From assembly GCA_001939145.1 (NCBI GenBank), contig LSRX01000130.1, positions 543,672 to 607,671 on the forward strand: 64,000 bases of DNA, given 5' to 3'. A program made the position numbers and the translations under genes. Shown in pieces: positions 38,908 through 52,100 of this stretch. Numbering within the stretch: the stretch's first letter is position 1; each line of letters starts with the position of its first letter. Source of the stretch: Symbiodinium microadriaticum (lineage: Eukaryota > Sar > Dinophyceae > Suessiales > Symbiodiniaceae). Under the pieces are notes generated by a model. That model did not search any database, was not told the DNA's origin, and was given only the letters and a program-made list of their open reading frames with translations.

Positions 38908-41900
38908 TGTTAATTCTGGACCTCTGAGGGTTTCACGCCCTGCTGAGGGCTTCGGGGCCCTTCGACTCGCAGCCTAAAGCTCAAAGCTCCTGGAAGCTGG
39001 GACGTGGCGATGCGGGCATCGCCTGCAAGTCATGATGCGCACATCACACGAGCATGCTTCACATGTAGCCTTAAGCAAAAAAGTGCTGTAGAATCCATGG
39101 CATGAAGACGTGCACGTGCTGCGAGCGTACTCATGTCCATATTTATGGATCTGCATAAGTAAGTTATTTATGTGATTGTGCGTGCATGTACGCATGTATA
39201 CAGACTGATGCATGCATGTGAGCATGCATACAGGCAAGTTTATGCATGATATTTACGTCCGTGCGCAAGTATGCATGCATGTGTATGCGTACGTGCATGT
39301 CCGTAGGTACGCATGTATTTGTAGTATATGAGTATATGTATGCATGCATGGATGTATGAAGGTGCATGATTGTGCCGCTCAGAAGGATTTGGGAGGAAGG
39401 TTTACCATCTTCGTGGGATGAAGCTGCTCTAAGTGCTCCGTGGTTTACCAGAGCAGCACGGCACAAAGCATCGGGACCTTGGGCTTCGAGGTCGGAGGAT
39501 CCTTCCGACCCAAAGTACTATCGTACAAGTCAAGCAACTACCCTCCTCACTCTCTCCGCCTCCTTCCCCCGAACTGATCGGAATCAAGGGTCGCAGGGCA
39601 TCAGGGGTTTGAGAATTGGTTGAGGGTGCCGGGCTTAGTTAATTCAATCTTGAGCAGCCTTCCCCCGCGATGGTGCGTGGCGTAAATCCGCGGCGGCTGG
39701 TGCTGAGGCTGGGGATGTCCAAAGCACAGCAGATGTGCCTTGTGCAGTATGATTTACAGGGCTTAAGATGTCAGGTTTCGACTTATATACCCCCGGTCTA
39801 TACCATTCACCGAGTTTAGTCAGAGGTCCTCGCTGAAGTTAGGATGTCTCGGAAATTGCGGAGTGTCACTGGGCTGGCAAGGGAAGCGAGCCCCTTGACA
39901 GTTCCAAGGTCCAGTTCCTTTCCGTCAACGCACCCAAGACGCCAAACCCTATAACCCCTAATCCTCAACCCTAACCCTAAACCCTAAACGGCAAAAACTG
40001 CTCTAGGCGTCATGACGCAGACAGTTCAGGACCATCCGTTGATTTAAATTCGGCTGTTATACAGGGGCCCTAGAACTTAAACTAGAAGCGGGCCTCGGGT
40101 CGTACCATACTACCTCGTCACGAGGACCCACTGCTCTTCCTTCTACCTTTACAGGCATGATGAAAGATACTCTTGCAGACGGTTTAGGGTTTAGGGTTTA
40201 GGGACTCTTGCAGAGCGGTTGATGACAACAACACCGGCCTTTCATAAACCCTGAAGACCAAATCCTCTTGCAACTGGCTTGCAACGTCACGCCAGACATA
40301 AATGGTTCATATCATGGGGTGCAAACGACTTCCACTGATACTCCTGGAGCTAGGGTTTAGTATGGCTTTTGTGCCGACAGGCTTTTCGGGAGGCTAAAAG
40401 AACTCGTCAGCGAACTTAACTCCTGCATCTATTCAGGAGTGAGCCCTGCCCCTTGGGGATCTACCCGTCTTGCTAGACTCAAGTCTAGCCAGGCTTGTTT
40501 GAAGCAATGGACTTGGTGAGTGCCAGCACACATGACGATTGCAGGTGCATGAAACCGAAGGACTTTTTATCAGTGAAAGTTGACTTGAACAGCACGCGTC
40601 GCAAATGCATCCGGCACGACTTCAAATTGCGTCACATAGCAAGTGGACTCTGAAACTGGTCGCTCACATGCTGCACGATGGTCGGAAGCGTAACTTCAAC
40701 GACGTCGCTTGGCTAGACTGCGACATGTAATCATCTTCAACGAGGCCGACATTAGAGCCCCTAAACCATAAACCCCTAAGCCCTGATCAAAGCCTCAAGG
40801 GCAGCGAGGCACCGTCCAGTAGAACGGCGCGGACTTCGAAGACGTAGCGCGCTCCCGGCTCCAGCTCCAACCTTGATGTTTCAGAACCATTAGGGTTTAG
40901 GGTTTTGGGGTTTTGGGATCCCATTGAATTTTGTGGGTTGTGGTTAGCATGAAAGCCTACTTACCCTCGAGACACATTGACGTGGTAGACTAAAACAGCA
41001 CGAAGACACTACGTACAGAAGCCATCCCACAAAGAACATTGCAAGTGAGGCCTAGTTCAGGGTCTCTCTGCTCACAGCAGGAATCACCACACACTGCTGG
41101 CCAGTAGTCAGTCTGAAACTTTCTGACCCCAGACCAGCATTGATTCGTACAATTCAGTGGCTTGTTCAGCTGCGGTTGCTAGACAAGACTTTCGCAAATA
41201 TGGAGGCGCGGATATCCAGAGTTCGTCAGAGCTGAATGATGAATGTGAGGCTGGTGCGAAACACCCTCCCCCGTTTCAAGATAGCAAGGACGTATAGCAG
41301 TTTTCTGCACACACCTGCGTCCAACAGTACGACAATTCAAACGAATCCAAACGGCTGAGCTGTGGCCTTGCCAGAGATCCACCTGGCATGCACGTTGTTG
41401 CTAGAAGGACCTCTTCTAGGGGTTCTAAACGGCATGGTGTATCTTGCTCATCGGGCTCTCATGTGAGTCAGGCTTTAGGGGGCCAAAGCCATTCCATTCA
41501 CCTTAAACCTTGAAGCAAATAGCACTGTCATCGCCGCCATTGCTCCCGTGGGCATCATCAGATTTAACACCCCGAGGCCTCAAATTCTGCACCGGTTCAG
41601 ATACGTCCAGCCATGACGACTAGGATGGTTCGTGTTGCTCCCTTTTAGAGTCCTGTTTTTGGCACTTGCCAGGAGTGCATGGCTGAAGCAATAATGTTGC
41701 CGACATGCAGGCACAGACGCTTGGGCGGCTACAGTGCTTCAGGGATTGGGCTGATTGCCTTGAGGCGGTGCAACCGGAACAACCAATCGAAACGCAACCA
41801 CTGCAAAAGAAAGTACAGCTTGAAGATACATTGTCATAATCACACGCAGTCTAGCACCAGCATCAACATGCAAGCAGACACAGGGTTTAGACCAAAAAAC

Positions 41901-43002
41901 GACTTGATGGGAATGATCATCACGAACTGTTAGACGATGGCGGCAAGGAAAGGGGATTGAAGATATGGTGACGACCAAATATTGGCCGTGGGAAATGTGA
42001 CTCTGACTGCAGTCGTCGCTTTCATGTATCGTCATTGTCAAAAGCTTTGTCATGACCCAGTCATCCTCTCATTTGTCATGAGCATGCAGCATAACCGACG
42101 GACGAATGTTGGTACCATGATGCCAGCGTCGATCTTGTTTACAGCCCAAGAGCCTCTCCAGGAGCACCCCCCAGCTCACAACACCGCGCCTAAGGGTCCA
42201 GGAGCAGGATTGGTATCCCCCCGAACACACAGAGTGTGGTAGGAGCACGATGCTGGGAGGTGGAAGGATGAGTCGCAGTAATGTGTTTTAGCATTGTTTC
42301 GGCAAACGGACACGCACGGGACTGGCCGGAAGACCATGAGGAACAGGTTCGGGAGCGCAATTTCGAGTGTCGGGGAACTCACAGTGTGACCCCTGAGAGG
42401 CGGCGGAGCCCCCAGGAAGCGAACAGTGTGGCCCTAGCAAAATGAGCACGGGATGATGGCAGGAGCTCGATTTCCACCCCAACGTACTCCGCCTTGCCAC
42501 AGCAGGAAGCGCAGAACAATCGGGCACGCCTGCAAGCGCCTCGCACGCCACTTAACCAAATCCGTCTACTCTGACCATATCAGAACCCCATAGTTTGTTT
42601 TATCACAGTATTTGGGAGAAAATCAATACAAGAATCCGAAGGGCAAGCCCAAGTACCCAGTGCTTCGGTGCCTTGGACTGTCTACTTGTTCATAAATATA
42701 CATCTGAAAGTTTAACCCTTCCAGCCAGAGGACCCCTATCCTCAACCCGACACCCTACACCGCGAAGTTCTCACGAACTGTCAAGCCAGGCTTGGCCTGG
42801 TCTCCTCGGCCAGGATTGCACCCGGCCTGGGCCCCAGGAGCTGTAGAGGCTCTTCTTTCGGCTCGCAAAGAAGGGTCCAAAAACACATCTCAACGGTTCA
42901 GTCCCGCATTGCAAGAAGTCGAAAACTGCGAAAGCGGGGGACGAGCAGCCTATCCCAGAGGCCTGTTGGTACTGGGAACAGTCATCAAGGTCATGTTCTT
43001 AG
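38908..43002. other. Intergenic, no supported gene
   Basis: Interrupted GCATG/GTATG repeats at 39170-39362; CCCTAAA at 39945-39990; a perfect triple TTTAGGG at 40181-40203; single tracts at 40745-40775 and 40890-40912. Between 40.9 and 43.0 kb TTTAGGG words are rare. Small frames there show no recognised domain. Confidence 0.45.
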
Positions 43003-43200
43003 CAGAAGTGGTAGTAGTAGTAGAAGATAGTAGATAGTAGATAGTAGACAGTAGACAGTAGACAGTAGGTAGTAGGTAGTAGGTAGTGGTGGTAGTAGTA
43101 GTGGTAGTAGTAGTAGTAGTAGTAGTAGCAGTAGTAGTAGTAATCAAAATAGTACTAGTAATACTAGTACTAGTAAGATCACTAATATAGGCGAAAGTAA
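43003..43200. repeat. TAG/AGT trinucleotide repeat
   Basis: GTAGTAGTAG units with TAGATAG and CAGTAGA variants, about 200 bp. The plus-strand frame through it is stop-rich; the minus frame gives a Thr run, which is an artefact. Confidence 0.95.
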
Positions 43201-46029
43201 TAGTCACAGTGTTAGCACAGAATAATAGAGTGCAGAGTGTATTTCTGCAAAGGCCCGAAACAGCCTCAAAGCCTAAGTCTGATCCCCGGACCTTCAAATC
43301 GAATAGCCAAGGCTCCTCTCCCGCCGCTGGCACACCTCCACCAAGGCACTAGAAGACGGTTTGCTCTTGGAGAGGGTTGAAAGGGGGTTTGGGTAGTTTG
43401 GTGTCAGCTTCCGTTCAGGAATTTTAATTTCAAGCCCACGTCGGGGTCAGAACACTAAAAGATGCCAGATCGAACCGTTCTGAACTCCATCCCTCTGCCC
43501 TGCAGCACAAACTCCTGAAAGTGTCCATACACCCTACCTAGTCGATACTACGAGTCCGTAGTTGAAACTTAGGTCCCAACCCTTTTTCCCTAAACCGCTG
43601 GATAAGCAGTTTGGGCTCAGCACTCACAACTGGGACAAACTGGGCGAGGTCTGTCTGATACAGGCGACGAAGGCACACCTTGGCCAATAAGGTTTAGAGT
43701 TGATACACCCTCAGCCCTATTAACTCTAAACCCTAAACCCTAGGAAAAACGCCTCGTAGCTGCGAGTCCCTTCTGCACAGCGGCTGGGATGTCCGTCCCA
43801 GGAGAAGAGCCAGGAAAGCCTGCTTAGGATTTCGGCTCAGGGTGTGGGGCCTTTTCCTTTCAAGGTTTGGAAGAGTGTTGGGTTTTCGAGCTGCCCTATT
43901 TATACACCGGCTTGATTGGACCTCGCCCTTTTTGAACCCTAAACCGTCCTTGTGACAAGGATCGTAGGTTCAACATAGACCTTTGGGCTCCAAGACTTTT
44001 GATGGTGGAGGGCTCTGCAGCATCGATACCACAAGCTCCTTCTCCGAGGCGTTTAGAGGATTGATGCCTCGGGGTTTCGGATGTGTTGGATTTCGGGCTT
44101 CTTGCTTGTCTGACTTGACGTGTGCAACGTTGCACAGCTCTTGTCAGAGGAAATCAAGAGTAGAACTGAAACACTAATCCCGAACCGATTACACCAAACC
44201 TCGTAGTCTAACCCGAAAAGAACGAGACTATTTCATATATTTCATGGAGTACAGGCACAATTTCATGGAGCAAAGGCTGCGGGCGCAAGGGTTTCAGGAT
44301 TCGGGGAACTGCGGCATAGGATGTTGGACCACGGGTCTTTGGGCTAAATGTAGGCGCTTTAACAATTTAGAACATGGTTTTGGGGAATGTTATGCTAAAA
44401 TTATATAAGAACCCCCCCCTCCCAAAAAAAAACAAGAAACAGTATAGGTACCCATTAACGCCCTGATTTTATGCTGACACTAAGTTTTCGGCCCCTTTCG
44501 CTCGTGAGTTGACAGCTAAGCCACTTTGGTCTGCTAGGGTGCTGCGTCACGGGGCTTTAGGGTGCTGCAGGTTTCGGATCGACTAGGGCTTAAAGGTCCA
44601 GAGTTGTGTAGCACTGAAGGCTTTAAGATAGGGTTGCCTTCAGGTTGCGATCTAGTATTCCGGCCGTGGGTTGGGGGGTTGGGGGGTCAGCCCAGATTCT
44701 GCCAGCCTCCTGCATGAGGCTCCAAGACTGCAAAGAAAGCACCTACTTGGGGGTCTACCGTCTACCCCGTCTACAAAGCTCCTGAACCCCAAAGTAGCCA
44801 AAAGCGCACTCTTTTGTTTGATGGACTTGCTCCGGCTCTGCGTCCGTCCACTGAGGGAAAGCGACTGCGTCGAGCAGGAGGGTGAAACAAATGCTCCGCA
44901 TACAGGATTTAGGGTATCAAAGATGGGGTTTAGGGTAGCAAAGATGGGGTTTAGGCTTTCATAATTACAGTTCACGCAGGCTTAGGGTTTAATGATTTGG
45001 GATGATTTACTTTTGTCTACATATGGGCATGTGCATACAGATGGCAGCAAGCACGAAACAAGTGTAGGAATGATCGCAGAAAACACATGGGATAAGCACA
45101 AGCCCAACAGATTGGCGGATGGGTAGGATGAGTAGGATGCACGTTCTTGCTCTCACTTATGTTGTGGGCTCTGTTTGTCTCGTACCTGTGTGACAGCTAG
45201 CTACAACCTTATGCTCTTACATGACAATGTCGGTGAGATCAGGTGAGACTGTAACACCTACGACTAGGCAAGCAGCCTTCGCTTCATGAGGCAAGGTGGA
45301 GTGCAAGTCAGCATGAAGCTTGACAGTCAAAAGCTATGATTTCTCCACCCTGCAGTTTGTCATACATTGCGGTGCTCCAAAACAGGGCCAACTTGCCTTG
45401 GTGCACAAAAAACATCTGTGTCCTATCTACAAGTCGTCTCGCATCACTCGGCTGCTATATCTGGCGAAACCTTCCGTCAAATAAAGCCCCCAGACTCACG
45501 TAGGAGCCTACAGAGTTAAACTCAGCTTTGTGGAACCCTGGGACAAGCACTCCTACTGTTCACCCGACCCTGTTACCCGAAACCTTGTCTACCCTGCAAG
45601 TGCCAAATGTTCAAACAGTGGCAAGCTGTTGTTGCTAAAGCTGGTTGCTGGTTCTTCAAGTCATAAACTTCTAAACATGTAGAACCAGGGCATCTTCATC
45701 AGGCTCCTACATTGACATTAGGCCCGTTAACCCTCAATCCTACATCCTTCATTCTTTTTGATCCAGGTCCGTGAGCCCGACCCCAATTCCTCTGCACTAC
45801 CTTGCTGGGCACTACGGAGGGACCCGGGGTCTTCCAGAAGATCTCACATTCGCTCTACGACTCCAAGTATGTAGGCCGAGGTTGCCTACGTTGGGGTGAA
45901 AATCGGTCTCAAGAAAACCTGTGGGCTATTCGGAGCCCCAAGACAAGGCAAAGAAACCTAAACCCTCTAAATCCCCAACCCTGAACTCCTAAATTCCGAT
46001 AACCCCTTAAGAACTCTGACCCGCACCCA
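43201..46029. other. Intergenic, no supported gene
   Basis: CCCTAAA/TTTAGGG at 43724-43742, 44908-44952 and 44982-44992. No recognisable coding region. 45000-45900 is free of telomere-like words and may contain unrecognised sequence, but no domain is visible. Confidence 0.45.
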
Positions 46030-46380
46030 AAAAAACCTGCACACATATGTATAAGTGTGTATGTAAAACACATTTACAAATTAGTACAACATGAAAATAT
46101 ACATGAATGTAAATAAATATAAACATAGATGTCTACCTGTACACATAAATGACCCAAAAAGCATGAAGATGTATATACGTAAATAGATATAGCTATATGA
46201 CACAGATACAGATATAGATACAGATACTAGACATAGAAATGAAACTTGAATAGATAATTCAAAGATATAAAATTCAAAATAAAAAATGAAAAAATAAATG
46301 AATAAGTAAATATAAAAATAAGTAAATATAGAAATTTTTTAATAGATAAGTAAAACATATATATATATATATATGCATTT
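46030..46380. repeat. AT-rich simple sequence
   Basis: Degenerate ATA, AAATA, GATATAGATACA and AAGTAAATA units ending in (AT)n at 46360-46375. No gene. Confidence 0.8.
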
Positions 46381-46507
46381 ATCTAAGTAACCAAAAAACC
46401 AACGATCAGTCCCGAGCCTGGCCGCAGATGGCCGAGACAAAGGCGCCGGCGGCCGCCAGGGCGGCGTAGGCTTGGGGCTTGTTCGGGTCCTGGCCGGACA
46501 TCAGTAT

Positions 46508-46555
46508 AGGTTTAGGGTTTAGGGTTTAGGGGTTTAGGGGTTTAGGGTTTAGGGG
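46508..46555 (+). repeat. TTTAGGG tandem tract
   Basis: Six to seven TTTAGGG units, some with one extra G, directly following a GC-rich stretch. One of the longest clean tracts in the window. Confidence 0.95.
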
Positions 46556-47237
46556 GACATAACCCCAGGGCTCCAAGTATGCAAATAGTACCGACTTTGG
46601 GGTCTGAAGTCTGCAAATAGTACCTACTTTGGGCTATTTGGAGCCCCAGGGTAAGGACCGGTAGTTAGGTTCTAAATTAGAGCGTTCCTGTAAAGGTCTC
46701 GAAAGTAGCCTCTGCAAGGGCAAAGGGTGTAGGTATGTGTTAGGGTGATTTACGGGGTTTACGCTCTCACAACTCGGACAATCCAGGCGAGGTCTATCGT
46801 GTAAAACAATGTAATAATGTAGTCTGATAGATTATAGTATTAAAGCATATTACATTACATCGTGCCTCCAGGCATCCTGGAAGACGGGTCCAGAACTGGG
46901 ACCCGTCTGATTTCACGAGGGCACTGAATTGCAGCTCCGTTCAAACTTTAGCCCGACAGCCCAATCCTCCGGATTTTTTTTGACACCTTGATCCAACTGC
47001 TCGGTAAGTAGTCGGAGAGCCGTTATTGGGCAGGCAAGGACAGGATATTCCCATCACCCTAATCCTCGGGTTTAACCAGGGTTTATGTAGGATTCTGTGC
47101 TCAAAACCTAAGCCGCGAAACCTCAAGGGCAATGATAGCCTTCTGTCAAGAAATTTTGAACTGCGGTCATGGTTGCAGATTGGTGGTCACGTAGCAACGA
47201 AGTCTGTTTCGAGACCGTACCAGAAAATCGCTTCCCA

Positions 47238-47338
47238 GAGAGCCCAATACCCCTTAATTAAGGCATATACCTTCAATCATAATATTAAGGCAGCTATAAT
47301 TTAAGGTATCTTCCTTAATTAAGGGGTATTGGGCTCTC
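47238..47338. mobile_element. MITE family A, perfect arms
   Basis: 101 bp with perfect 26-bp terminal inverted repeats beginning GAGAGCCCAATACCCC. The core (ATACCTTCAATCATAATATT and following) extends the symmetry weakly. A diverged copy lies at 10016. No clear flanking duplication is visible and there is no coding capacity. Confidence 0.95.
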
Positions 47339-47864
47339 ACCAGCACTGGAGCTCGGGGTTCAGCAGAGCTTTGGGGTTTATCGGCTTTGCAAAGATCCGG
47401 ATCTCGTCGTGTGTGCATGTGTGTTTTTGTGTGTGCAGAGCAATGGCAGGGTGGGAGTACCCAAGCCAAATAATTAAGAGGATAAGGGAAGCTGTTTTAC
47501 TAAAGTCACATGCTGAAACACGTCGACTCGGCTCTTTCTGTTTCTGTTGTTCCTTTTCTGAGTTGTCCATGCTTTCACTCCCAACATCGCCTTGCACCCA
47601 GATTCCCAAGACAAGCCCGACAGGCGCAGCACTTTTGATACCCACTTCAGCTTGACTCAGTCTGCCCTGCTTTGAATAGGGTTTAGGGTTGGGGGTTTAG
47701 GGTTTTAGGGTTTTGGGTTTTTTTTCCCTCCCACTTAGCAGGGTTTTGGGTTTTAGGGTTTCAGGGTTTTGGAGCAAAGGTCGGCTGTGGAAGATGAGGG
47801 CTGAGGGTTCCTCCCAAAGCGGCAAAGCCCATATGCCTGAAAGACCTTCGAGGCTAGAGCTAAT

Positions 47865-47959
47865 GTGGGGGCCTTAATAATTAGGATAGGGGTTTTGGGG
47901 TATATTATAAGTATAATCAGGACCGCCCAAAATAGTACAGGTTATTCTTTAAGCCCCTT
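47865..47959. mobile_element. MITE family B
   Basis: Left arm GTGGGGGCCTTAATAATTAG, right arm TTATTCTTTAAGCCCC. The core GGGGTATATTAT is shared with the 61592 copy. Confidence 0.7.
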
Positions 47960-49161
47960 GAACAAAGCTTTCTTGTAGTATCGATGCCCACCTGTTATAC
48001 GCGTCAGGATGATGCATGCGCAACATAAGCCTGACATCAAGACCTGTTTCAACGAACCTGGGAAGACAATGCACTTCAAATGTCGCCAGAGGGCTGAAGG
48101 CTTTCATTCTGCGCAGACACCCTTACCGATTTGCATGGCCAAGCCATGTCACTCGTTAAAGCTATGGTTCACATAAGCTTGGAGCCTAAGAGGACACTTC
48201 GTTCGGGTTCCGGAAACCCTAAACCCCGCACCTCAAGCCCCTGCATCCATGGTCGTAGGTTTTAGGATATTGGGTGCGCAAGGTTGGGAGCACATTCCAA
48301 CGTACGTGAACGGGAACTACATGGGAATGCTCTTATGCACTGCTGAATTTCTCACTGATCAACAATAGCACTTCGGATTTGCATGAGGGCCGCAAGGGTT
48401 TGGAAGGGTAATTATACATAGGGCTTTGCTAAAGGCTCAGAGAGACGCTTTTTTGAGGCGTTTTGGGTCAGGCTCTCAAGTTGTCTGCAGCTGTGCCTGT
48501 GCATAGCACGGCTGACACGACTCATGGGACACATTGTATTCCCTCAGCTTCTCGAAGAAGAGCTCCTGGTGGGCAACAGGGGCCACAGAGTGTTGCTAAA
48601 GTGACCTTCGCCGCAGATACCTAATATCACCAGAACCCTTGCAAACAAATCTAGCACCTCGACACAACTGTATACAAACCTCGCGTAACTTTTGCTCTAG
48701 AAGAAACCCAAGAAACCTCCACAACTGTATAAACTCTCACGTATAGTAAAGGGGTTCCAACTTTTTGGCTTCTACTGTAACCCTTGGCGCTCTTCCGAGC
48801 CAGACAGGACTTTCGGTCACCTCTTGCAGACGTACGACGTAGACAGCTAACCTTGCTCGAATCCTTCAGAAAGCCTGAGCAACACGGTACAGGATTTTGC
48901 TCTTTTATTTATGGCCCCTTTCCTGCCCTCTACAGTCGGAATACCTGGTACCTAGAGCCTTAAATGGGGACTGTGAGGCTCAAAAACACACACTGTCAAT
49001 CTCCACAAACCCCGCAACCAACACCCCAGTCGAAATCCTCACGTATCCAGAAACCCTCGCACCGCTCCGACGACTGCCTCCCAACCACGGCTTAGGGTTA
49101 CAGGTTAGCACTAATCCAAAGATTCGTTCCAAAGGCTTGCAAAGAGATGTGCGAGCCAACT

Positions 49162-52100
49162 TTAGTCCTTGGCTCCATTGTAGAGGAGTCGGTCCACTGG
49201 GTCATCATACCCTCCAAGCTCAGACGTATCGTACTCGTGGTAAGTTGTCTCTCCAGGAAACGTCGGCCTGTTGTCCATGAACTCCGAGTGGAGACAACTA
49301 CCTCCAAACATACGGTGGAATAGGCACATGGAGAGGTCCCATTCCTCGTGGCTGTTCGGGGCATGTCACTTGTGCTTTTGTGCCTAGTTGCGCAAGCTAC
49401 CAGCTCTTACGGTTTGCACTGTTGTGGGAAAAAAGACCGTTCAAATCAATACAGCTCCTCCACAATCCCGGCAAACGCGAAGCCTTCCCGAATCCTGACC
49501 AGCGCCAGTCCCGCATCTGCTTCGGTCATATTCTTGCAGAATTTTGGCAGCGGATCCATGATCCCATCTCCCATGATCTGACATGTCAGAGCATGCGCCT
49601 CTGAATGTACATAGTGGAGGAAGTCCTTATGCCCAGCTCCATGCTTAAACACAGGATCATTCCAGGCAGAGTAGATACGCTGAATCGGATCTCGGAACAT
49701 GGTCACGATGTGGCCTGCGTTTTTCCGAGAATCAGGAGGACAACTTGCATCTATGTGCGCACACACGAATTGATAAATCCCGGTATATAGATGTCCTTGC
49801 GTCTTAATTATGTTTTGTGTGCCTCTGTGGGTACTAAAAGTACTGGAGTAAGATACCACAGACACATAGCAATCGAATCCATCTATCCATCCCTCCAACC
49901 ATACATCTATCCATTATCGAATCTATCTATCAGAATTATCTATCCATCTCCCGCTCTCTCTCTAGACACATATCAGTACATACTCATACACATGATTTCA
50001 ACAAATAACTCAGTGGTACATATCTATCACTCGCCCCCTCGATCTATCGATCGATCGATCTATCCGTCCACTTTTTGTGCATCTGCAAATATGTATATGT
50101 ATACGCAAATACATACGTCATGTATATAATGTATACATAGTGGAATGGGGTAGACTAGAATAGATCGGAATACAATAGGACTGACTGACTTAAAGCGAAA
50201 ACCATTTAAGACAGTGTCTTACGATGCGAAACAGTATATATAAGACGAGATAATACTGAAACGCATGTAATACGACAGAGTAGTACGACAAAGCATGTAC
50301 ATTAATGTGTACACAAGTGTTATGTATATATATATATATATCCATATGTATATATATATATATATATATGCTCGCCCCCCCCCCCATGATCCACCGGTCG
50401 GTGGTGCGTGGGGTGGTGGAGGGTGAGCAGGACCTATCCGGAATGCATGCGATCTCGACTCCGAGTACATTCTACAGCGCATACAGTTTCAGGAGCATCT
50501 CCTTTCAAAGCTCGAGAGAGCGTACAAAGACGAGATTTATCCAACGTTATATATGGTGAAAATATTCGGGGCTTGGCGGCTAATTTCGGAACTTTAGGAA
50601 ATCAGGACGACAGTGCAGGGTTAAATTCCGAAAATATGGCCAAATACCCACCTTCCACCCGTTGAAAAACCACTATCTAGCACGCATACATCATTCGCAA
50701 TAGACGCACTTGTTATTAAGATTGTGTAACTGTAAGAGCACCTACTTATTGGAAAAACATTCAATGAAAACTTATATCAGCTTAACTATCCTTCAAATTT
50801 TTGTTCAATTCGCAATATAGCAGATGTAACGAGAATTTATAGTGTCCAATTAGTCAATCAGTGCCCAACTCAATCTGCTAGCTATTGACAACATGCCTTG
50901 TACTAAGGAAACAACATTAGACCGCGATAACAGTGCTCGTTAAGTCCTAAGTCATAACATGTCAACTACATGATCCAAACATAATACTAACGAGCACGTA
51001 GCATATAATGAAAAACAAAAAACATGAGGCAAATATTCGGCTTAATACCGCTGAAACATGAACTACATTGAACTACGCAGTAACCGCAGACTGGAGAGGT
51101 ATCATGTAGCACCATCAAATTAAATATCTATTACATGCACAACATCTGTCAATTGTTAANNNNNNNNNNNNNNNNNNNNNNNNNNNNNNNNNNNNNNNNN
51201 NNNNNNNNNNNNNNNNNNNNNNNNNNNNNNNNNNNNNNNNNNNNNNNNNNNNNNNNNNNNNNNNNNNNNNNNNNNNNNNNNNNNNNNNNNNNNNNNNNNN
51301 NNNNNNNNNNNNNNNNNNNNNNNNNNNNNNNNNNNNNNNNNNNNNNNNNNNNNNNNNNNNNNNNNNNNNNNNNNNNNNNNNNNNNNNNNNNNNNNNNNNN
51401 NNNNNNNNNNNNNNNNNNNNNNNNNNNNNNNNNNNNNNNNNNNNNNNNNNNNNNNNNNNNNNNNNNNNNNNNNNNNNNNNNNNNNNNNNNNNNNNNNNNN
51501 NNNNNNNNNNNNNNNNNNNNNNNNNNNNNNNNNNNNNNNNNNNNNNNNNNNNNNNNNNNNNNNNNNNNNNNNNNNNNNNNNNNNNNNNNNNNNNNNNNNN
51601 NNNNNNNNNNNNNNNNNNNNNNNNNNNNNNNNNNNNNNNNNNNNNNNNNNNNNNNNNNNNNNNNNNNNNNNNNNNNNNNNNNNNNNNNNNNNNNNNNNNN
51701 NNNNNNNNNNNNNNNNNNNNNNNNNNNNNNNNNNNNNNNNNNNNNNNNNNNNNNNNNNNNNNNNNNNNNNNNNNNNNNNNNNNNNNNNNNNNNNNNNNNN
51801 NNNNNNNNNNNNNNNNNNNNNNNNNNNNNNNNNNNNNNNNNNNNNNNNNNNNNNNNNNNNNNNNNNNNNNNNNNNNNNNNNNNNNNNNNNNNNNNNNNNN
51901 NNNNNNNNNNNNNNNNNNNNNNNNNNNNNNNNNNNNNNNNNNNNNNNATATATTTCGTCCTAACTCCCACGAAGCATAAGACGGTATACCGGCGTATTTC
52001 CATATTTTTTATCAGGAAAAGAACGGTTGGGCTTTGCTTTTGTTCTTGCTGCTAACACACGAAAATCCGACTTGTTCTGGTTGTAACAGGAGTCGTTTCA

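Larger units (their letters stand above)
46556..49161. other. Intergenic, no supported gene
   Basis: Two inverted-repeat elements (47238, 47865) and a TTTAGGG/TTTTAGGG tract at 47679-47772. Nothing coding recognised. The last 250 bases before 49162 would be the 3' untranslated region and flank of the sulfotransferase gene. Confidence 0.45.

Noticed and set aside
51135..52055. Open frames across the N gap
   Set aside because: They consist almost entirely of undetermined residues.
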